Part shown: one piece after another, positions 1-10,264 of the stretch | Layout: every line of letters starts with the position of its first letter | Numbering within the stretch: the first letter of the stretch is position 1 | Assembly (NCBI RefSeq): GCF_003932855.1 | Contig: NZ_RQYZ01000012.1 | Coordinates: forward strand, 1 to 64,000 | DNA length: 64,000 nt | Direction: 5' to 3' | Source of the DNA: Tessaracoccus sp. OH4464_COT-324 | GTDB lineage: Bacteria; Actinomycetota; Actinomycetes; Propionibacteriales; Propionibacteriaceae | The notes under the pieces: model-generated | The model's database searches: none | The model's input: only the letters and a program-made list of their open reading frames with translations | What the model was told of the DNA's origin: nothing | Program-made: the position numbers and the translations under genes

Positions 1-144
1 CGTGCACAGGACACACACAAAAAATGTGCAAAAATTGGCATTGACTTAAAGCACGCTGTTGAGTTCTCAAGATTCGCTCGCGACCCTCACGGTGGCCTCA
101 TGTGAGGCATCCCATTCGGGGCTTTTAAACCTTCCGGCCCGACC

Positions 145-173
145 ACTCTATCACGACTTCGACGCGCTGTCAA
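145..173 (-). promoter_or_regulatory. rrn promoter, proximal (P3)
   Basis: Minus strand TTGACA (173-168), a perfect -35, then a 17-base spacer and TAGAGT (150-145). It is the closest promoter to the rRNA leader element. Confidence 0.72.
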
Positions 174-257
174 ATCGGATCTTCCTGAGGCTGGCCACAG
201 GGCCAACGCGGTTGAAGCGGTGGGCTGGATTGCTTGGCCGCAAAGCGGCTGCTGTCT

Positions 258-286
258 ATCCTAGCCAAGTTCACTACTTCGGTCAA
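258..286 (-). promoter_or_regulatory. rrn promoter, middle (P2)
   Basis: Minus strand TTGACC (286-281), 17-base spacer, TAGGAT (263-258). It has the same spacing and direction as the other two promoters in this leader. Confidence 0.7.
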
Positions 287-346
287 ATCCGATCTCAGCT
301 CGTCTCTGTGGAGTTGTGCGGTCGTCACCTTCAGGCAACTTGCCTA

Positions 347-375
347 ACTGTACTCCCCTGGTTTCTCGAAGTCAA
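347..375 (-). promoter_or_regulatory. rrn promoter, distal (P1)
   Basis: On the minus strand TTGACT (375-370) is followed by a 17-base spacer and TACAGT (352-347), close to the sigma-70/SigA consensus. It is the farthest upstream of three promoters aimed at the rRNA operon beyond the left edge. Confidence 0.7.
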
Positions 376-618
376 CTTCGCCACCAGGTCTTGATCCGAC
401 TTCTCCCGATCTTGAGTGGGTACTAATCGCACGCACACTCATCGGTTTCCGTCGCCTCAAGTCAGGCCCTGCCCCTTCCGGCCCATCGGCCCGGCCGAGG
501 CAGCCCGGTGAACATTACACACCTCAAGAGGAACATTCAAATCGGCTTGCCAGCACCATGCTTCCCATAACTGCGACGGCGCGGCCAGCCCCTCGTGGCT
601 TCGGCGTAGAGTGCTGCC

Positions 619-1851
619 ATGCGACTCAACGTTCTGGCCGCCGGCTTCTGCTTGGCGCTGGTTTCTTGCTCGCCGGTTCTCCGTGCGGACTACACCGGTA
701 TGGCTATTTGGGACGCCTCCCATTGGCCGGACGAACTCCCAGACGTGCAGATCGCCAACTCACCCCACCCTCAACCAAGCTCGACTCCAACACCCACACC
801 AGTTCCTTCCCCCAAGGCTCTACGCCGGGTGACAATCAACGTCTCCGGCGACCTTCTCTGGCACAACACACTGTGGACTAGCGCCCAACAGGACGCCAGC
901 CGAACCGGCCGAGGCCAGATGGATTTCTTCCCCCAACTCGCCCACCTACAAAGCTTCGTATCCCGAGCAAGCATCGGGATCTGTCACTCCGAAGTGCCCT
1001 TTGCCCCTCCCCAGGGTCCCTTCCGGAACTTTCCCCTCTTCGCAGCCCCTCCCTCCATTGCCCCAGCCCTCAAGGAGGTTGGCTGGGACATCTGCACCAC
1101 TGCCTCGAACCACACCATGGACGGCGGATGGCCCGGGGTCGTGCGCACGATCGAGACTCACGAAGAGGCGGGACTGCGCACCGTCGGTACCTACCGCACC
1201 CGGGAAGAGGCCGAAACCCCCACGATCTACGAAGCTGCCGGGGTGAAGGTGGGCTTCGTTTCCCAGGCCTACGGGCTCAATGGCCTCTCGCGACCCGCCG
1301 ACAAGCCCTGGGCAGTCAGCTTGTTGGACGCCGACAAAGCGATAGCCGACGCCCGCAAGGCCAAGGAGGCCGGAGCCGACATCGTCGGTGTCCACATGCA
1401 TGCGGGTACTGAATACTCCCGGGAACTGAATCGCGAGCAAATCGATTTTGTCGCTGCGGTCACGGCCTCCGAGCACGTCGACTTCGTTTTTGGCCAACAC
1501 GCACATGTCGTGCAACCCATCGACCGTGTCAACGGGAAATGGGTCGTCTACGGCGCAGGAAACCTGATCGCCCAAAGCGGCCCACCCTATCCGTACACCT
1601 ACGACGGCTACATGGCGGAGTTCACCTTTACCGAAACCTCACCAGGTGTGTTCGACTCAGAGTTGCTCTGGGCGCCGACACACATCACCCGTCATCGAAA
1701 CGGCTCCCCTGCGCGGGTCTACCTCATACCCGAGGCGCTGGACCAAGGAATCGGCCCCACCACTCAACTGAAGGAATCAGCCGCGCGGACCCGAGCCATC
1801 GTCGGACAAGTCCCCGGGCTCAGGGAACTGGGCCAAGCCGACAACAACTGA
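619..1851 (+). CDS. CapA-family (PGA_cap) metallophosphatase-like lipoprotein
   Basis: 410 residues. The N-terminus is a short hydrophobic segment ending in a lipobox (LVSC, Cys-17), so the protein is probably a surface lipoprotein. A low-complexity Ser/Thr/Pro linker (about residues 50-70) precedes the domain. CapA/PGA_cap signatures follow in order: SGDLLWH near residue 76, SNHTMDGG near 163, VHMHAGTEY near 258 and FGQHAHVVQP near 290, then VVYGAGNLI. Relatives are linked to poly-gamma-glutamate capsule synthesis, but no capB or capC is adjacent, so the substrate is unknown. It converges on tyrS with a 20-base gap and no clear terminator. The ribosome-binding site is weak. Confidence 0.85.
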   Translation: MRLNVLAAGFCLALVSCSPVLRADYTGMAIWDASHWPDELPDVQIANSPHPQPSSTPTPTPVPSPKALRRVTINVSGDLLWHNTLWTSAQQDASRTGRGQMDFFPQLAHLQSFVSRASIGICHSEVPFAPPQGPFRNFPLFAAPPSIAPALKEVGWDICTTASNHTMDGGWPGVVRTIETHEEAGLRTVGTYRTREEAETPTIYEAAGVKVGFVSQAYGLNGLSRPADKPWAVSLLDADKAIADARKAKEAGADIVGVHMHAGTEYSRELNREQIDFVAAVTASEHVDFVFGQHAHVVQPIDRVNGKWVVYGAGNLIAQSGPPYPYTYDGYMAEFTFTETSPGVFDSELLWAPTHITRHRNGSPARVYLIPEALDQGIGPTTQLKESAARTRAIVGQVPGLRELGQADNN

Positions 1852-1871
1852 CCAGCCGCGCCGACCTCCGG

Positions 1872-3131
1872 TCAGCAGATCACTCCGCCCACGGTCTTGC
1901 GCCCCCGACGCAGCACCGCGAACCGTCCGTGCAACAGGTCGTCCGCGCCCAGCACTCGTTCGGAATCAGTCACCTTCTCGTTGTTCAGGTAGGCGCCGCC
2001 TTCGGCAATCGCCCGGCGGGCCGCAGACTTCGATTCCACTACCCCGGCCAGCACCATCGCGTCCACGACAGGTAGAGGCGCTTGCGCCTGAGCCGCACGC
2101 AGCGCTCGCATTGCTCCGGCGATGGATTCTTCGGACAGTTCCCGGAGCTCCCCTCGGCCAAACAGCGCCTGTGCTGCAGCGACTGCTTCGCGCCGCGCAG
2201 TGGCCCCATGGACCACATCAGTTACGGCGTCCGCCAGCGCCCGCTGCGCGGCCCGCTTGTGGGGGGCGTCAATCGTCTCCTGTTCAAGGGCCTCGACCTC
2301 TTCGCGACTGAGATCGGTGAATACCTTGAGATAGTCCACGACTTTCGCGTCCTCGGCGTTCAGGAAGAACTGGTGAAACTCGTAGGGGGTGGTCAAGTTC
2401 GGGTCGAGCCAAACCGTACCGCCCTCGGTCTTGCCAAACTTCGTGCCATCCGCCTTCGTGATCAGCGGGGTGGCCAATGCATGAACCCGAACCTGGTCGG
2501 AACGCCGCAGCAACTCCACCCCCGCCGTAATGTTGCCCCATTGGTCAGAGCCACCGGTCTGCAGCGTGACCCCGAAACGACGATGCAACTCCCGGAAGTC
2601 GTTCGACTGCAGCAGAACATAGCTGAACTCCGTGTAACTGATCCCTGACTCCAGGCGCCGCGCAACGACGTCCCGGGCCAGCATCCGGTTCACCGGGAAA
2701 TGCTTACCGATGTCCCGCAGGAAATCGATCGCGCTCAGACCAGAAGTCCAGTCCAGGTTGTTGACCAGCACGGCAGCGTTCCCGCCTTCGAAGGAGACAA
2801 ACCCCGTAGTCTGCTGGCGGATCGCCTCGACCCATCCTGCCACGATGTCAGCATCGTTCATGACACGCTCGCCGGTCTCCTTCGGGTCACCGATCAGCCC
2901 CGTCGCTCCCCCAACGAGCAGATGTGGGATGTGCCCGGCGAGCTGCAGGCGACGTGCCATGAGCAGCTGCATCATGTGTCCGATGTGCAGGCTGGAAGCC
3001 GTCGGGTCGAAGCCAACATAGAACTTGACCGGCCCCGCCGACAGGTGCGCGGCAAGCGCCTCCGGATCAGTGGAATGCGCGACGAGGCCGCGCCAGCAAA
3101 GGTCTTCGAACAAGTTCATGGGGCCAAGCAT
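1872..3131 (-). CDS. tyrS: Tyrosyl-tRNA synthetase
   Basis: Charges tRNA-Tyr with tyrosine in the cytoplasm. Class I features are visible: a HIGH motif in SLHIGHMM near residue 50, a KMSKS-type KFGKT near 235, and a C-terminal S4-like RNA-binding domain (from about residue 350). The chosen ATG gives 419 residues, the usual size. A GGAGG lies 4 bases upstream of it; a second in-frame ATG 12 bases further in is an alternative start. The gene follows argH by 16 bases and probably ends the long leftward operon. Confidence 0.95.
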   Translation of the reverse strand: MLGPMNLFEDLCWRGLVAHSTDPEALAAHLSAGPVKFYVGFDPTASSLHIGHMMQLLMARRLQLAGHIPHLLVGGATGLIGDPKETGERVMNDADIVAGWVEAIRQQTTGFVSFEGGNAAVLVNNLDWTSGLSAIDFLRDIGKHFPVNRMLARDVVARRLESGISYTEFSYVLLQSNDFRELHRRFGVTLQTGGSDQWGNITAGVELLRRSDQVRVHALATPLITKADGTKFGKTEGGTVWLDPNLTTPYEFHQFFLNAEDAKVVDYLKVFTDLSREEVEALEQETIDAPHKRAAQRALADAVTDVVHGATARREAVAAAQALFGRGELRELSEESIAGAMRALRAAQAQAPLPVVDAMVLAGVVESKSAARRAIAEGGAYLNNEKVTDSERVLGADDLLHGRFAVLRRGRKTVGGVIC

Positions 3132-3147
3132 AGAGCCTCCGGTTGCG

Positions 3148-5029
<1,882 letters not shown>

Positions 5030-5033
<4 letters not shown>

Positions 5034-6208
5034 TGCCGCTCCAGCAAGGCCGGCAGCTGGGCGACGAACTCGCCAAGTTGCTCCCTCGTTATCACCAGCG
5101 GCGGCGCAAGCCGAAGCACGTTGGGCCGGGCCGCGTTCACAATGAAACCCGCAGACAGCGCGCGTTCCACAACCTCCGGCGCACCGTCGTCGTTTAGGAC
5201 GATGCCGCGCAACAGCCCTCGACCTCGGACTTCGCGAATCCTCGGATGACCGAGCGCCACAATCTGATCGGCGAGCCAACCACCGAGGGCATTCACCCTC
5301 TCCAGCAGTTGCCCGACCTCATGCAGCACGGCCAGCCCCGCCGCAGCAGCCACCGGGTTCCCCCCGAACGTGGTTCCATGCATTCCGGGTCGTAGCCAGC
5401 CGGCGGTGGCGCCCGTGGCCAGGCAGGCCCCGATCGGGAAACCGTTTCCCAGCCCCTTCGCCAAGGTAACCAGGTCTGGCTCAACCGAGTAGTGGTGATG
5501 GGCGAACATGGCTCCACAACGCCCGATGCCCGTCTGCACCTCATCGATCCACAGCAACGCGCCCGCATCCCTCGTAAGACGCCTAGCCAGTTCAACGAAC
5601 GACCCGGACGCCACCACCACCCCATTCTCGCCCTGGACTACCTCCAGCACTACGGCGGCCGTTCGCTCGTCCACCGCGCTTGCCAGCGCCGCTTCATCGC
5701 CGAATGGGACGAACTGCACCTCGCCGATCAGCGGGGCGAATGGCTCCCGGTAGGCCGGATTGTGCGTCAGCGCCAGCGAGCCAGTAGTTCGCCCGTGGAA
5801 TGCTCCCTCCATCGCCACCAGCTTCATCCGACCGGTGAGACGCGAGATCTTCAAGGCCGTCTCGTTGGCTTCCGAGCCGGAGTTGCAGAAAAAGACCCGT
5901 GCGCTTGGGTCGCCCAACTCAGCGGCCAGCCGCTCGGCCAGTCGAATCTGCGGCTCGGAGGCGAACAGGTTCGAGATGTGGCCCAGCGTGTCCAGCTGAC
6001 GGGCGATGGCACCGTTCACCGCTTGGTTCGCGTGGCCGAGCCCCACGACCGCCAACCCGCCGAGCAGGTCGGTGTACCAGCGGCCATCCGCGTCACGCAA
6101 CCGGGCCCCTCGCCCCTCGACGAACACCCTTTTCGGGCTGCCGAACGCGTTCATCATCACCGAGTCGTACCGGCCCAGCAACTGCGCATTGCTCAACTCC
6201 ACAGTCAT
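5030..6208 (-). CDS. argD: Acetylornithine aminotransferase
   Basis: PLP-dependent class III aminotransferase, 392 residues, converting N-acetylglutamate semialdehyde to N-acetylornithine. Visible features are the PLP phosphate-binding [10 protein letters not shown] near residue 108, [11 protein letters not shown] near 220, and the cofactor lysine in TLAKGLGNG near 250. The start overlaps argB and the end overlaps argR by 4 bases each. In most actinobacteria argF follows argD; here argR follows directly. Confidence 0.95.
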
Positions 6209-7077
6209 TTTCTCACCATCGTTCCCACGCCCTCATCTGTGAAGATCTCAAGCAGCAACGAGTGAGGTTGGGTCCCGTCACTGATCGTTGCGCTCTGCAC
6301 ACCGCCGTCCACGGCAGCCAGGCAGGCCTCCACCTTCGGAACCATGCCCGTAGCCAGGCTCGGCAGCATGGCGCGGGCATCGTCGGCGCTGATCTCGGTG
6401 ATCAGCGAATCCGGGTCTGGGTAGTTCGCGTAAAGGCCCGCGACGTTGGTGAGCATCACAAGCCGTTTAGCGCCAATGACCGCCGCGAGCGCGGCCGCAG
6501 CGGTGTCCGCGTTCACGTTGTGGATCACGCCGCCGGCGTCGGGCGCGACCGAGGCAACCACCGGGATGCGCCCCGCCTCGATCAGATCAATCAGCCCGGA
6601 TGGGTTGACCGAGTCGATGTCGCCGACCAGCCCGAGATCAACCTCCTCATCGCCGACGGTGGCCAACCTGCGCACGGCCGTGAACAGCCCACCGTCCTCA
6701 CCCGACATGCCGACCGCGTAGGGACCCTCCTGATTGATGAGGTTCACCAGCTCCCGGCCCACCTGGCCAACGAGCACCATCCGCACAACCTCCATCGCCT
6801 CCGGAGTCGTCACCCGGAAGCCGCTGCGAAACTCCGAATCAATGCCCAGCCGGTCCAGCATCGAAGAAATCTGCGGGCCGCCGCCGTGCACAACGACTGG
6901 CTTCACCCCCACCTGCCGCAAGAAGACGATGTCCTTCGCCAGGTCGCGTTTCAGGCCCTCGTCCGTCATGGCGTTGCCACCGTATTTGATCACCATGATC
7001 TCGCCGGCGTACTCCTTCAACCACGGCAGCGCCTCGATCAGTGTCGCGGCCTTCGCGGTGCTGTTTTCCAGGCTCAC
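6205..7077 (-). CDS. argB: Acetylglutamate kinase
   Basis: Phosphorylates N-acetylglutamate, usually the arginine-feedback-controlled step. 290 residues of the amino acid kinase fold. VIKYGGNAM (near residue 29) carries the ATP-phosphate lysine and glycine loop. VVHGGGPQI near 63 binds substrate. An N-terminal helix resembling that of arginine-sensitive hexameric ArgB is present. It overlaps argJ and argD by 4 bases each, so it is translationally coupled within the operon. Confidence 0.96.
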   Translation of the reverse strand: MSLENSTAKAATLIEALPWLKEYAGEIMVIKYGGNAMTDEGLKRDLAKDIVFLRQVGVKPVVVHGGGPQISSMLDRLGIDSEFRSGFRVTTPEAMEVVRMVLVGQVGRELVNLINQEGPYAVGMSGEDGGLFTAVRRLATVGDEEVDLGLVGDIDSVNPSGLIDLIEAGRIPVVASVAPDAGGVIHNVNADTAAAALAAVIGAKRLVMLTNVAGLYANYPDPDSLITEISADDARAMLPSLATGMVPKVEACLAAVDGGVQSATISDGTQPHSLLLEIFTDEGVGTMVRK

Positions 7078-8225
7078 GATGAATACTCCGCGTTCTCCTT
7101 GACATAGTCATAGGTCAAATCGTTTGTCAGGATGGTCGCGCTCGCGGTGCCCGCGTGCAGGTCCACCAGAACGCGCACGTCCCGGGCGGACAGTTCGACC
7201 AGGGACCGGTCGTCACCGATCGCACCAGCCCGGCACACCTGAACGCCATTGAAGCTGACATCAAGCTGGTCAGGATCGAACTCGGCGTCCGTCACCCCAA
7301 TCGCGCTCAGCACCCGCCCCCAGTTGGGATCCCCGCCAAAAATGGCGCACTTGAACAGGTTGGAACGCGCAATCTCCCGCCCGACCACCTCCGCGTCACG
7401 CTCACTCGCGGCGCCAACGACCTCGATGGCGATGTCATGCCGGGCGCCCTCCGCGTCGCGGATCAGCTGCCGCGCCAAGTCGGCTGAGACCGTCCGCAGT
7501 GCCTCGGCCAGTTCCGCCTGCGAAACCGGCACTCCAGAGGCTCCCGAACCCAACGCAATCACGGTGTCGTTGGTGGACATGCAGCCGTCGGAGTCGGCTC
7601 GGTCGAAGGTCGTGCGGGTGGCCTCGCGCAGCGCCCGGTCGAGACAGTCCGCGTCGACCTCGGCGTCGGTTGTGAGCACGACGAGCATCGTGGCCAGCCC
7701 GGGCGCGAGCATGCCGGCCCCCTTCGCGATGCCGCCGACGCTCCAGCCAGTCCCGCGGAACTCGCTCGTCTTGTGCACGGTGTCCGTCGTCATGATCGCG
7801 CGCGCGGCATCCTCCCCGCCGGTGATGCTCAGCCGCTCCACGGCCTCGGCCAGCCCCGCCAGGATCTGCGGCATGGGTAGCCGCACGCCGATCAGCCCCG
7901 TCGAGCACACCGCAACGTTGTCCGCAGGAAGCCGTAGCAGTTCGGCGGCGCGCACCGCCGTCGCCGCAGCATCAGCAAAGCCCGCCGCGCCCGTGCAGGC
8001 GTTTGCCCCGCCGGAGTTCAGCACAACGGCCTGCACCTGCCCGTCGGCGACCGCCTGACGGGACCACTTGACTGGCGCGGCGAAAACCCGGTTGGTCGTG
8101 AAGACGGCAGCCGCCGCCATCCGGGGGCCATCGTTGACCACCAACGCCAGGTCCGGTCGGCCGGTGGGCTTGATCCCAGCCGCCACGCCGGCGGCCCGAA
8201 AACCCTTGGGTGTGGTGACGCTCAT
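7074..8225 (-). CDS. argJ: Glutamate N-acetyltransferase / ornithine acetyltransferase
   Basis: Transfers acetyl from N-acetylornithine to glutamate, recycling the acetyl group. The ATG overlaps the argC stop by 4 bases and gives 383 residues. A longer upstream frame only covers argC. The autocleavage signature is present as [13 protein letters not shown] (about residues 169-181): the precursor is normally cut before the Thr of ATML to give alpha and beta chains, with that Thr as nucleophile. It may act as mono- or bifunctional enzyme; no argA-like gene is seen here. Confidence 0.94.
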   Translation of the reverse strand: MSVTTPKGFRAAGVAAGIKPTGRPDLALVVNDGPRMAAAAVFTTNRVFAAPVKWSRQAVADGQVQAVVLNSGGANACTGAAGFADAAATAVRAAELLRLPADNVAVCSTGLIGVRLPMPQILAGLAEAVERLSITGGEDAARAIMTTDTVHKTSEFRGTGWSVGGIAKGAGMLAPGLATMLVVLTTDAEVDADCLDRALREATRTTFDRADSDGCMSTNDTVIALGSGASGVPVSQAELAEALRTVSADLARQLIRDAEGARHDIAIEVVGAASERDAEVVGREIARSNLFKCAIFGGDPNWGRVLSAIGVTDAEFDPDQLDVSFNGVQVCRAGAIGDDRSLVELSARDVRVLVDLHAGTASATILTNDLTYDYVKENAEYSS

Positions 8226-9247
8226 GGAGCTACCCCGTTCCCGCTCAATCCGATGGACTCGTCGAGCCCGAGAGCGATGTTCATGGACTGGATGGCCCCG
8301 CCTGCGGTGCCTTTGCTCAGGTTGTCGATGGCGGCACAAACGATCACCCTGTCCGCGGCCTGATCCACCGTGATCTGGAGCGAAACCCTGTTGGAGCCGA
8401 GCACCGCCGCCGTCATCGGCCACCGGCCTTCCGGAAGCAGCTCGACGAAGGGCTCGTCGGCGCACCACGCCTCGTAGGCGGGGCGCACCAGCTTCGGGTC
8501 GCCGACCAGCGGTGCGCTGCACGTGGCCAGAATGCCGCGGGACATCGGCGCCAGGAGCGGAGTGAAACTCAGCCCGACCGGGCCGGAAGCCACGCCCGAG
8601 AGGTTCTGGATGATCTCGGGAATGTGCCGGTGCCCGCCGCCCACGGCGTAGGGCAGCACGTTGCCCATCACCTCGGAGCCCAACAGGTGCGGCTTTAGCG
8701 ACCTGCCCGCCCCCGACGTGCCGGACACCGCGACGACGTTCAGCTGACCCGCGTCCACCATGCCCTGCGCCACGGCGGGCAGAAAAGCCAACGTCACCGC
8801 CGTCGGGTAGCAGCCAGGCACGGCGATACGCTTCGCCTGCCGCAGTACCGCGCGTTGGCCAGGCAACTCGGGCAAGCCGTAGGGCCAGGTGCCCGCGTGC
8901 TCCGTGCCGTAGAACCTCTGCCAGGCCGCCGGGTCGGACAGTCGGAAATCGGCGCCCGAGTCGATCACGAGAACATCTTCGCCGAGCTCTCGCGCGATAG
9001 GCGCCGAGGCACCATGCGGCAGAGCCAGGAAGACGACATCATGCCCAGCGAGCGTCTCAGCGGTGGTCGGTTCGACCACGCGCTCGGCGAGGGCCGCCAG
9101 ATGCGGCTGGTGGTTGCCGAGCTTATCTCCCACCGACGAATTGCCCGTGAGCGCGCCGATCCGCGCGTTCGGATGGCCAGCCAGAAGGCGGAGCAGCTCT
9201 CCCCCGGCATAACCGGTGCACCCTGCAACAGCTATCGAGAAGGTCAT
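8222..9247 (-). CDS. argC: N-acetyl-gamma-glutamyl-phosphate reductase
   Basis: NADPH-dependent reductase, 341 residues. The N-terminal nucleotide-binding motif is VAGCTGYAG. The catalytic cysteine is in VPGCYPTAV near residue 145, and SGTSGAGR follows near 176. This is the first gene of the arg run and overlaps argJ by 4 bases. No Shine-Dalgarno sequence precedes the ATG. A -10-like CATAGT lies 6 bases upstream, so a leaderless transcript is possible. Confidence 0.95.
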   Translation of the reverse strand: MTFSIAVAGCTGYAGGELLRLLAGHPNARIGALTGNSSVGDKLGNHQPHLAALAERVVEPTTAETLAGHDVVFLALPHGASAPIARELGEDVLVIDSGADFRLSDPAAWQRFYGTEHAGTWPYGLPELPGQRAVLRQAKRIAVPGCYPTAVTLAFLPAVAQGMVDAGQLNVVAVSGTSGAGRSLKPHLLGSEVMGNVLPYAVGGGHRHIPEIIQNLSGVASGPVGLSFTPLLAPMSRGILATCSAPLVGDPKLVRPAYEAWCADEPFVELLPEGRWPMTAAVLGSNRVSLQITVDQAADRVIVCAAIDNLSKGTAGGAIQSMNIALGLDESIGLSGNGVAP

Positions 9248-9254
9248 AAGATAA

Positions 9255-9282
9255 CTATGACATAGATTCCATATTTATTCTA
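9255..9282 (-). promoter_or_regulatory. Candidate ARG box and promoter of argCJBDRH
   Basis: An AT-rich patch in GC-rich surroundings, inside the last codons of the tetR gene. 9263-9282 is an imperfect 20-bp palindrome (14 of 20 positions symmetric) resembling ARG boxes. 9255-9265 is a perfect CTATGACATAG palindrome. On the minus strand CATAGT ends about 6 bases before the argC ATG and could be the -10. The placement fits repression by the ArgR encoded downstream. ArgR binding is inferred. Confidence 0.5.
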
Positions 9283-9788
9283 GGGCTTGGGTCGGCTTTC
9301 GCAGCAGCCACAAACAGCTCAACCCCCACCCGGAACCGACGCTCAGCCGCCTCGGCATCCAACTCCGGGATGACACCGAGCTCCAACAGCTGTCGCTGGG
9401 TCTGATCGTGCATCGTCGCGCCCAGGATGAAATGCTCACAGGCCGCCAGCAGATCCTCCGAAACGACGCCGCGCAGCCCCGCCCACGGATCGGCGGCGCC
9501 CAGCCCCAAGGCCCTGCTGGACGCCACCAACTCCGCCCCGTCGCGGCAACTCAGCAGCGTCGCGCGATACTCGTCAGCCCAGACCCGCAGGTCATCGGCC
9601 CCCACCGGGCGCAACAGCTCGTCCGCCAGCGCCGCCAACAGCTGCTGCTTGTTCGGCACGTGGTAATAGAGGGCTCCCGCCTGCACCCCAAGCTCCTCCG
9701 CCAACCTGCGCATCGTCAAATCGGCCAGGCCATAGCGGGCCAGAATCTCCAATCCGCCCGCGACGATGGCCGCCTTCGTCAACGCCAT
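9255..9788 (-). CDS. TetR-family transcriptional regulator
   Basis: About 177 residues. The N-terminal helix-turn-helix is clear: [24 protein letters not shown] (described by its core [12 protein letters not shown], near residues 30-41). The C-terminal part resembles the TetR_C class with an all-helical ligand domain. The ATG at 9788 was chosen because the upstream extension is Arg-rich and not family-like. The gene lies between pheT and argC, where most actinobacteria have nothing comparable. Its 3' end forms the argC operator region. Its target is unknown. Confidence 0.85.
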   Translation of the reverse strand: MALTKAAIVAGGLEILARYGLADLTMRRLAEELGVQAGALYYHVPNKQQLLAALADELLRPVGADDLRVWADEYRATLLSCRDGAELVASSRALGLGAADPWAGLRGVVSEDLLAACEHFILGATMHDQTQRQLLELGVIPELDAEAAERRFRVGVELFVAAAKADPSPRINMESMS

Positions 9789-10186
9789 CGTCGCACCATC
9801 CCCCAACGGCTCGTTCTCCTCACCCACCCTACGACGGAGCGACAGCCGTCGAAAGCGAAACGACAAGAGCCCGAACCGCGCCCCGTTCCGGGCTCTGCAC
9901 CCCCGGCAGCGGTTGTTCCCAGCAAGCGGTCGCCCCTGGATACGACGCCCTTAAACGACGGACTGTCAGTGGCGGTCCACCCCCATCCCAGCTTGGCATA
10001 CCGGCCGACCCAAGCAGCGAAAGCGAGCAGGCCCGCTACCGACAACACCACAACATGATTCCCGTGCGCCCGCACCGCGCCCCCGAGCACCAACGCTCCC
10101 TGGGGGAGCGCAACCCGGACGAATGGCTGGTATCCGGCACGAGGCAGCACCCCGTCAGCCGCCGTCGACTCATTCGTTAGTGACAT
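9779..10186 (-). CDS. Doubtful small open frame between pheT and tetR
   Basis: A 135-codon frame with one hydrophobic stretch (about residues 35-55) and an Arg/Gly-rich tail. It lacks a ribosome-binding site and resembles nothing I recognise. It may be a decayed gene or non-coding. Included because the 476 bases between pheT and tetR hold no other candidate. Confidence 0.15.
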   Translation of the reverse strand: MSLTNESTAADGVLPRAGYQPFVRVALPQGALVLGGAVRAHGNHVVVLSVAGLLAFAAWVGRYAKLGWGWTATDSPSFKGVVSRGDRLLGTTAAGGAEPGTGRGSGSCRFAFDGCRSVVGWVRRTSRWGMVRRWR

Positions 10187-10210
10187 GGAGGTGATTCTGC
10201 CAGTTAGCAA

Positions 10211-10247
10211 CCTCGCCCCGGCAGGCAGCCTGGCGAGGCCCCGGGGC
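10211..10247 (-). terminator. Possible terminator after pheT
   Basis: CCTCGCC (10211-10217) pairs with GGCGAGG (10232-10238), and alternatively GCCCCGG (10215-10221) with CCGGGGC (10241-10247). The structure lies just below the pheT stop. There is no good T-run, so the call is tentative. Confidence 0.35.
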
Positions 10248-10264
10248 AGACGGTCCCCTCAAAA

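Larger units (their letters stand above)
1..410 (-). promoter_or_regulatory. rRNA operon promoter and leader region (16S lies off the left edge)
   Basis: No convincing protein is encoded here. Read on the minus strand, 70-51 carries the TTGAGAACTCAACAGCGTGC element typical of actinobacterial 16S leaders, followed by T-rich sequence toward the window edge. Upstream of it are three tandem promoters with 17-base spacers, listed separately. Tandem strong promoters plus this leader element are characteristic of an rrn operon. The rRNA gene itself is not in the window, so the identity of the operon is inferred. A small plus-strand reading frame over this region looks spurious. Confidence 0.75.

Noticed and set aside
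59-394. Plus-strand 111-codon frame at the left end
   Set aside because: It lies over three minus-strand rrn promoters and has no ribosome-binding site or recognisable protein features.
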